From JBMTVN01 sp046047235 (GTDB taxonomy: Bacteria > Verrucomicrobiota > Verrucomicrobiia > Limisphaerales > JAHDYP01): a stretch of DNA of 7,786 nucleotides. The stretch lies in assembly GCA_046047235.1 (NCBI GenBank), contig JBJOII010000165.1, positions 1 through 7,786 of the forward strand. The letters are read 5' to 3'. The number at the start of each line of letters is the position of its first letter. Positions within the stretch are counted from its first letter, which is position 1. Under the pieces are notes generated by a model. That model was given only the letters and a program-made list of their open reading frames with translations, did no database searches and was not told where the DNA came from. Below, in pieces: positions 5,359 through 7,786 of this stretch. The position numbers and the translations under genes are program-made.

Positions 5359-6174
5359 TTAGGCTTCTGGGTGGAGTTGTCCGTCACTGAGGCACCAGCC
5401 GCCGTCGATTTGGAGCGTTTGGCCGGTGATGAAGGAGGCGGCATCGGAGAGGAGGAAAACCGTGGCGGCGTCGAGGTCTTGAGGGGAAGCGATGCGGCCT
5501 CCGTCGAGGGGTTGTTTAGTTTGGATGAAGTGTTGGATGGCGGGGTTTTGGGCGGCGCGTTGGGCCATGGGTGTATTGACGAGGCCTGGGGCGATGGCGT
5601 TCAGGCGGATATTATTTGTGGCGTAGCAGGCGGCGCAGCTTCGGGTGAGGCCGAGGATGCCGGCTTTGGAGGTGGCGTAGGCGTGGGTGGCGAAGTGTTT
5701 TGGTGCGGGTGAGGTGGCGAGCACGCTGGCGAGGTTGAGGATAGCGCCGGGCTGGTGATGGTCGAGCCAGTACTGGATGGCGGCACGATTGGACAGGAAG
5801 ACTGAGGTCAGGTTGAGTTCGAGGGTTTTTTGCCAGGCCAGGTCGGTGATCGTGTGGAGGGGGCCATCGCCCCAGGCGCGTCCGGAGCCGCCGGCGACGT
5901 GGTAGAGGCCGTGGAAGCCGTCGTATTGCTGGAGGGCGGTCTGGATGGCGTTGGTGGCGGTATCGGGGTGGGTGGCATCGGCAGCGATGACCGTGGCATT
6001 GGGGCCAAGGATGGCGGCGGCGGCTGCGGTGGTTTCGTCGGGTCGCCCTACCGCGACGACCTTTGCCCCTGCGGCAATGATCGCTTTGGCGGCGGAGAGG
6101 CCGATGCCTGAGGTGCCGCCGATGATGACGATCGATTTATTCCTGAGGGTGGATTGTCCGGCTGGGTGGGACAT
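5359..6174 (-). CDS. Short-chain dehydrogenase/reductase (classical SDR)
   Basis: 271-residue classical SDR, a cytosolic NAD(P)(H)-dependent alcohol or sugar dehydrogenase. Visible motifs in order: cofactor loop GGTSGIG (19-25), AADATH (65-69, adenine-ring region), HVAGG (92-96, a variant of NNAG), the active-site Asn in LELNLTS (Asn121), Ser150 in LNLAS, Tyr166 and Lys170 in YATSK, PGLVNTP (197-203), and the C-terminal ITGQTLQIDGGW. All four catalytic residues (N, S, Y, K) are present, so the enzyme should be active. The ATG at 6174 has an AAGGA upstream with 11-nt spacing, rather long but the only Shine-Dalgarno-like signal in this operon. It is the first gene of the minus-strand cluster. 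A sugar or sugar-acid dehydrogenase role is inferred from its neighbours, not from its own sequence. Confidence 0.93.
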   Translation of the reverse strand: MSHPAGQSTLRNKSIVIIGGTSGIGLSAAKAIIAAGAKVVAVGRPDETTAAAAAILGPNATVIAADATHPDTATNAIQTALQQYDGFHGLYHVAGGSGRAWGDGPLHTITDLAWQKTLELNLTSVFLSNRAAIQYWLDHHQPGAILNLASVLATSPAPKHFATHAYATSKAGILGLTRSCAACYATNNIRLNAIAPGLVNTPMAQRAAQNPAIQHFIQTKQPLDGGRIASPQDLDAATVFLLSDAASFITGQTLQIDGGWCLSDGQLHPEA

Positions 6175-6310
6175 GGTGGTTGGAATCCTTGGGGGCAGTG
6201 GGGGTGGACGTCAACAGTCCAGAAGTGTTGGGTTTTGTTGCGTGACCTTTTATGTGTCCGGGGGTATGGAGGTGTCGAATGTTGCTCCATCAAGTGAAAG
6301 GACATGTCTT
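6175..6310. promoter_or_regulatory. Divergent control region between SDR operon and ThuA gene
   Basis: This 136-nt stretch separates the start codons of two divergent units, so both promoters must lie here or inside the neighbouring genes. It includes an AT-richer patch (about 6228-6256). On the minus strand, a TTGATG and a TCCATA are spaced 17 nt apart, a weak match to a sigma-70 promoter. I see no strong operator palindrome. No convincing start site can be assigned by eye. Confidence 0.45.
6298..6302 (+). promoter_or_regulatory. Shine-Dalgarno site of the ThuA gene
   Basis: AAGGA lies 8 nt before the ATG at 6311, the clearest ribosome-binding site in the window. It decides the start of the ThuA gene against the longer open frame, which reaches back to 5945 inside the SDR gene. 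Confidence 0.7.
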
Positions 6311-7102
6311 ATGCATCGTTGGGCAGGCTTCGCAGTAGGTCGGGTGATATCGAATCGGGTGTGTGTATTACGGTTAGGTTTATATCTGCTGGGGTTTGGT
6401 GTTGGTGGTCAGGGTTTGGCGGGGGAGGCATTGAGGGTGTTATTGGTGACGGGGATGGATTATCCGGCGCATCTTTGGCGGGAGACCTGGCCGGTGTTGG
6501 CATCGGCGTTGAGGGGGGGTGAGGGTGTGGAGGTTTACACCATTGAAGATCCGCACTTTTTGGATTCGGCTGCTTTGTTGCGATATGACGTATTGGTGAT
6601 GCACTGGCAGAACTGGGAGCAGCCGGGGCCGGGTGAGGCTGCGAGGTCGAATCTCCGGAAGTATGTGGAGGGTGGTGGTGGGGTGGCGTTGGTGCATTTT
6701 GCGTGTGGTGCGTGGCATGGGGAGTGGGGTGGGTATGGTGATGTGGCGGGGCGGGTATGGTTTGGTTCGGGGCCGGGGAAATTGCAGCATGATCCGTATG
6801 GACCCTTCAAAGTGCGAATTGTCGGGGGTGAGCATCCTGTGGTGGGGGGGATGGAGGATTTTGAGACCACCGACGAGTTATATACGTGTTTGGAGGGTGA
6901 TCGACCGATTGAGGTTTTGGCTGAGGCGACATCGAAAGTGACCGGGCAGGTGCATCCGATGGCATTTGTGTCGCGGTTGGGGAAGGGGCGGACATTTCAC
7001 TGCACTTTGGGGCATGATGTTGCGGCGTTGCGGGTGCCGGCGGTGCAGGAGTTATATCGTCGTGGGGTGATTTGGGCGGGAGGACGTGGACACACGGACT
7101 GA
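6311..7102 (+). CDS. ThuA-family protein with N-terminal signal sequence
   Basis: 263-residue protein with a ThuA (trehalose-utilisation, glutamine-amidotransferase-like fold) domain. The start ATG at 6311 follows a good AAGGA. Residues 1-38 look like an export signal: basic n-region, then a hydrophobic VCVLRLGLYLLGFGVGGQGLAG with likely cleavage near AG/EA. The domain starts with ALRVLLVTGMDYPAHLWRET (40-59), then IEDPHFLDS, YDVLVMHWQNWEQPGPGE (92-109), GGGGVALVHFACGAWH (121-136), HDPYGPFKVRI, EHPVVGGMEDFETTDELYTC, and the C-terminal GKGRTFHCTLGHD (225-237). The domain is complete. ThuA proteins often neighbour Gfo/Idh/MocA dehydrogenases; some are linked to disaccharide oxidation, but the reaction is poorly defined. 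It is divergent from the sugar operon and convergent with a third oxidoreductase. Codons end mostly in G or T, unlike the C-ending minus-strand genes. The exported location is inferred. Confidence 0.9.
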   Translation: MHRWAGFAVGRVISNRVCVLRLGLYLLGFGVGGQGLAGEALRVLLVTGMDYPAHLWRETWPVLASALRGGEGVEVYTIEDPHFLDSAALLRYDVLVMHWQNWEQPGPGEAARSNLRKYVEGGGGVALVHFACGAWHGEWGGYGDVAGRVWFGSGPGKLQHDPYGPFKVRIVGGEHPVVGGMEDFETTDELYTCLEGDRPIEVLAEATSKVTGQVHPMAFVSRLGKGRTFHCTLGHDVAALRVPAVQELYRRGVIWAGGRGHTD

Positions 7103-7162
7103 CGAGGGCGGGTGCGGGAGGAGCAACCGTTGGTGGCCTTATGAGGGGGCGAGGTGGGTGGA
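7103..7162. other. Convergent intergenic gap, no terminator seen
   Basis: Sixty G-rich bases separate the stops of the ThuA gene and the partial oxidoreductase. I see no stem followed by a T-run on either strand and no other recognisable element. Confidence 0.5.
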
Positions 7163-7786
7163 TTAGATTTCGGGGAATCGCCACGGGGCGCGCATGGGGC
7201 GGATTTGGCGCAGTCCGTTGGCTTCCTCGTCGTTGGGGAAAGTTTCGTTTTCGGGGTCCCATTGGAGTGGGCGGCCGAGTTTGATGGCGATATTGGCGAG
7301 GTGGCAGACGGTTGAGACGCGGTGGCCGATATCGACGGGGAAGTAGGGGTCTTTACGGGAGCGGACGCAATTGAGGAAGTCGCGGTGTTCGCCTTCCGGG
7401 TTGGTATAGAGGCGGGTATCGTTGGGGCCCAGTTCTGCTTTGAGGATGGCGTCGGAGCTGGCTTCGAGGGGGCCGCGCCAGCCTGTGTTACCGACCCAGC
7501 CTTTCGAGCCGATGAACTTGATGCTGGGGTTACCGGGGCGGCAGGTCATGGTGACGCCGTTGGAGTAGCGGTAAGTGACGTCGTAGTCCTTGACGGTGTC
7601 GTAGAGGCCGTCTTCCCAGTGGGTGCCGGTGCCCTGGATTTCGACGGGGCCGCTGCGTTCTGTATCATTGGCCCATTGGGCGGTATCGAAGAGGTGGGTT
7701 CCCCAGTCGCAGATGATTCCGCCGGAGTAGGCCCAGATCCAACGGAAGTTGAAATGGACGCGGTCGGGGTTATAGGGGGCGTAGGG
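7163..7786 (-). CDS. Gfo/Idh/MocA-family oxidoreductase, C-terminal part (gene continues past right edge)
   Basis: The last 207 residues of a Gfo/Idh/MocA oxidoreductase; the frame is open to the window edge, so the Rossmann domain and start are outside. The first visible residues (PYAPYNPDRVHFNFRWIWAY) and SGGIICDWGTHLFDTAQWAND contain the DxxxH pair (Asp27/His31 of the visible part). They match the subgroup common in planctomycetes and verrucomicrobia, which often carries a Tat signal and is exported. That signal cannot be seen here. The C-terminus (NCVRSRKDPYFPVDIGHR, then RPMRAPWRFPEI) is characteristic of the subgroup and complete, ending at TAA 7163-7165. An ATG at 7549 is internal, not the start, because the catalytic segment lies upstream of it. 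It is convergent with the ThuA gene, so it belongs to a separate transcription unit. Confidence 0.92.
   Translation of the reverse strand, partial: PYAPYNPDRVHFNFRWIWAYSGGIICDWGTHLFDTAQWANDTERSGPVEIQGTGTHWEDGLYDTVKDYDVTYRYSNGVTMTCRPGNPSIKFIGSKGWVGNTGWRGPLEASSDAILKAELGPNDTRLYTNPEGEHRDFLNCVRSRKDPYFPVDIGHRVSTVCHLANIAIKLGRPLQWDPENETFPNDEEANGLRQIRPMRAPWRFPEI

Noticed and set aside
5945..6310. Longer ThuA start inside the SDR gene
   Set aside because: It would run antisense through the SDR gene; the ATG at 6311 has a good ribosome-binding site followed at once by a signal peptide.

Overview
The window is high-GC bacterial DNA carrying mostly carbohydrate-modifying enzymes. The combination of a ThuA-like protein, three Gfo/Idh/MocA oxidoreductases (one with the RPMRAPWR-type C-terminus), a secreted TlpA thioredoxin and sparse Shine-Dalgarno signals is what I associate with the Planctomycetota/Verrucomicrobiota group. 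That assignment is inference: there is no rRNA or marker gene here.

Layout. Positions 3-974 (+) hold the 3' part of an asparagine-synthetase (AsnB-type) gene that enters from the left. It is disturbed twice by G-rich arrays built on a 7-nt period: one sits in the linker before the PP-loop, the other replaces the C-terminal half of the synthetase domain. Positions 971-6174 (-) hold six co-directional genes, read right to left: SDR dehydrogenase, SIS-domain sugar isomerase, two adjacent Gfo/Idh/MocA oxidoreductases, a periplasmic TlpA-like thioredoxin, and a FucU/RbsD-type sugar mutarotase. Gaps between the first four are only 7-17 nt, so they look like one operon; gaps of about 60 nt precede the last two. 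A 136-nt divergent control region (6175-6310) separates this operon from a ThuA-family gene (+, 6311-7102). That gene converges on the C-terminal part of a third Gfo/Idh/MocA oxidoreductase (-, 7163 to beyond the right edge).

How the genes may work together. A mutarotase interconverting sugar anomers, an aldose/ketose (phospho)sugar isomerase, an SDR and NAD(P)-linked Gfo/Idh/MocA enzymes fit oxidation and isomerisation of an unusual monosaccharide, possibly a deoxy sugar such as L-fucose. The substrate cannot be read from sequence, and no transporter, kinase, aldolase or regulator is visible.

Most noteworthy: (i) the in-register heptanucleotide arrays, which fit the G-quadruplex pattern and coincide with the break in the asparagine-synthetase gene, one copy abutting a perfect 10-bp hairpin; (ii) strong G-over-C bias of the + strand whatever the gene orientation, implying that six of the eight genes or gene fragments are C-rich and would run against replication if + is the leading strand; (iii) an operon oxidoreductase (3465-4550) lacking the normal glycine motif and with Tyr where the catalytic His is expected.
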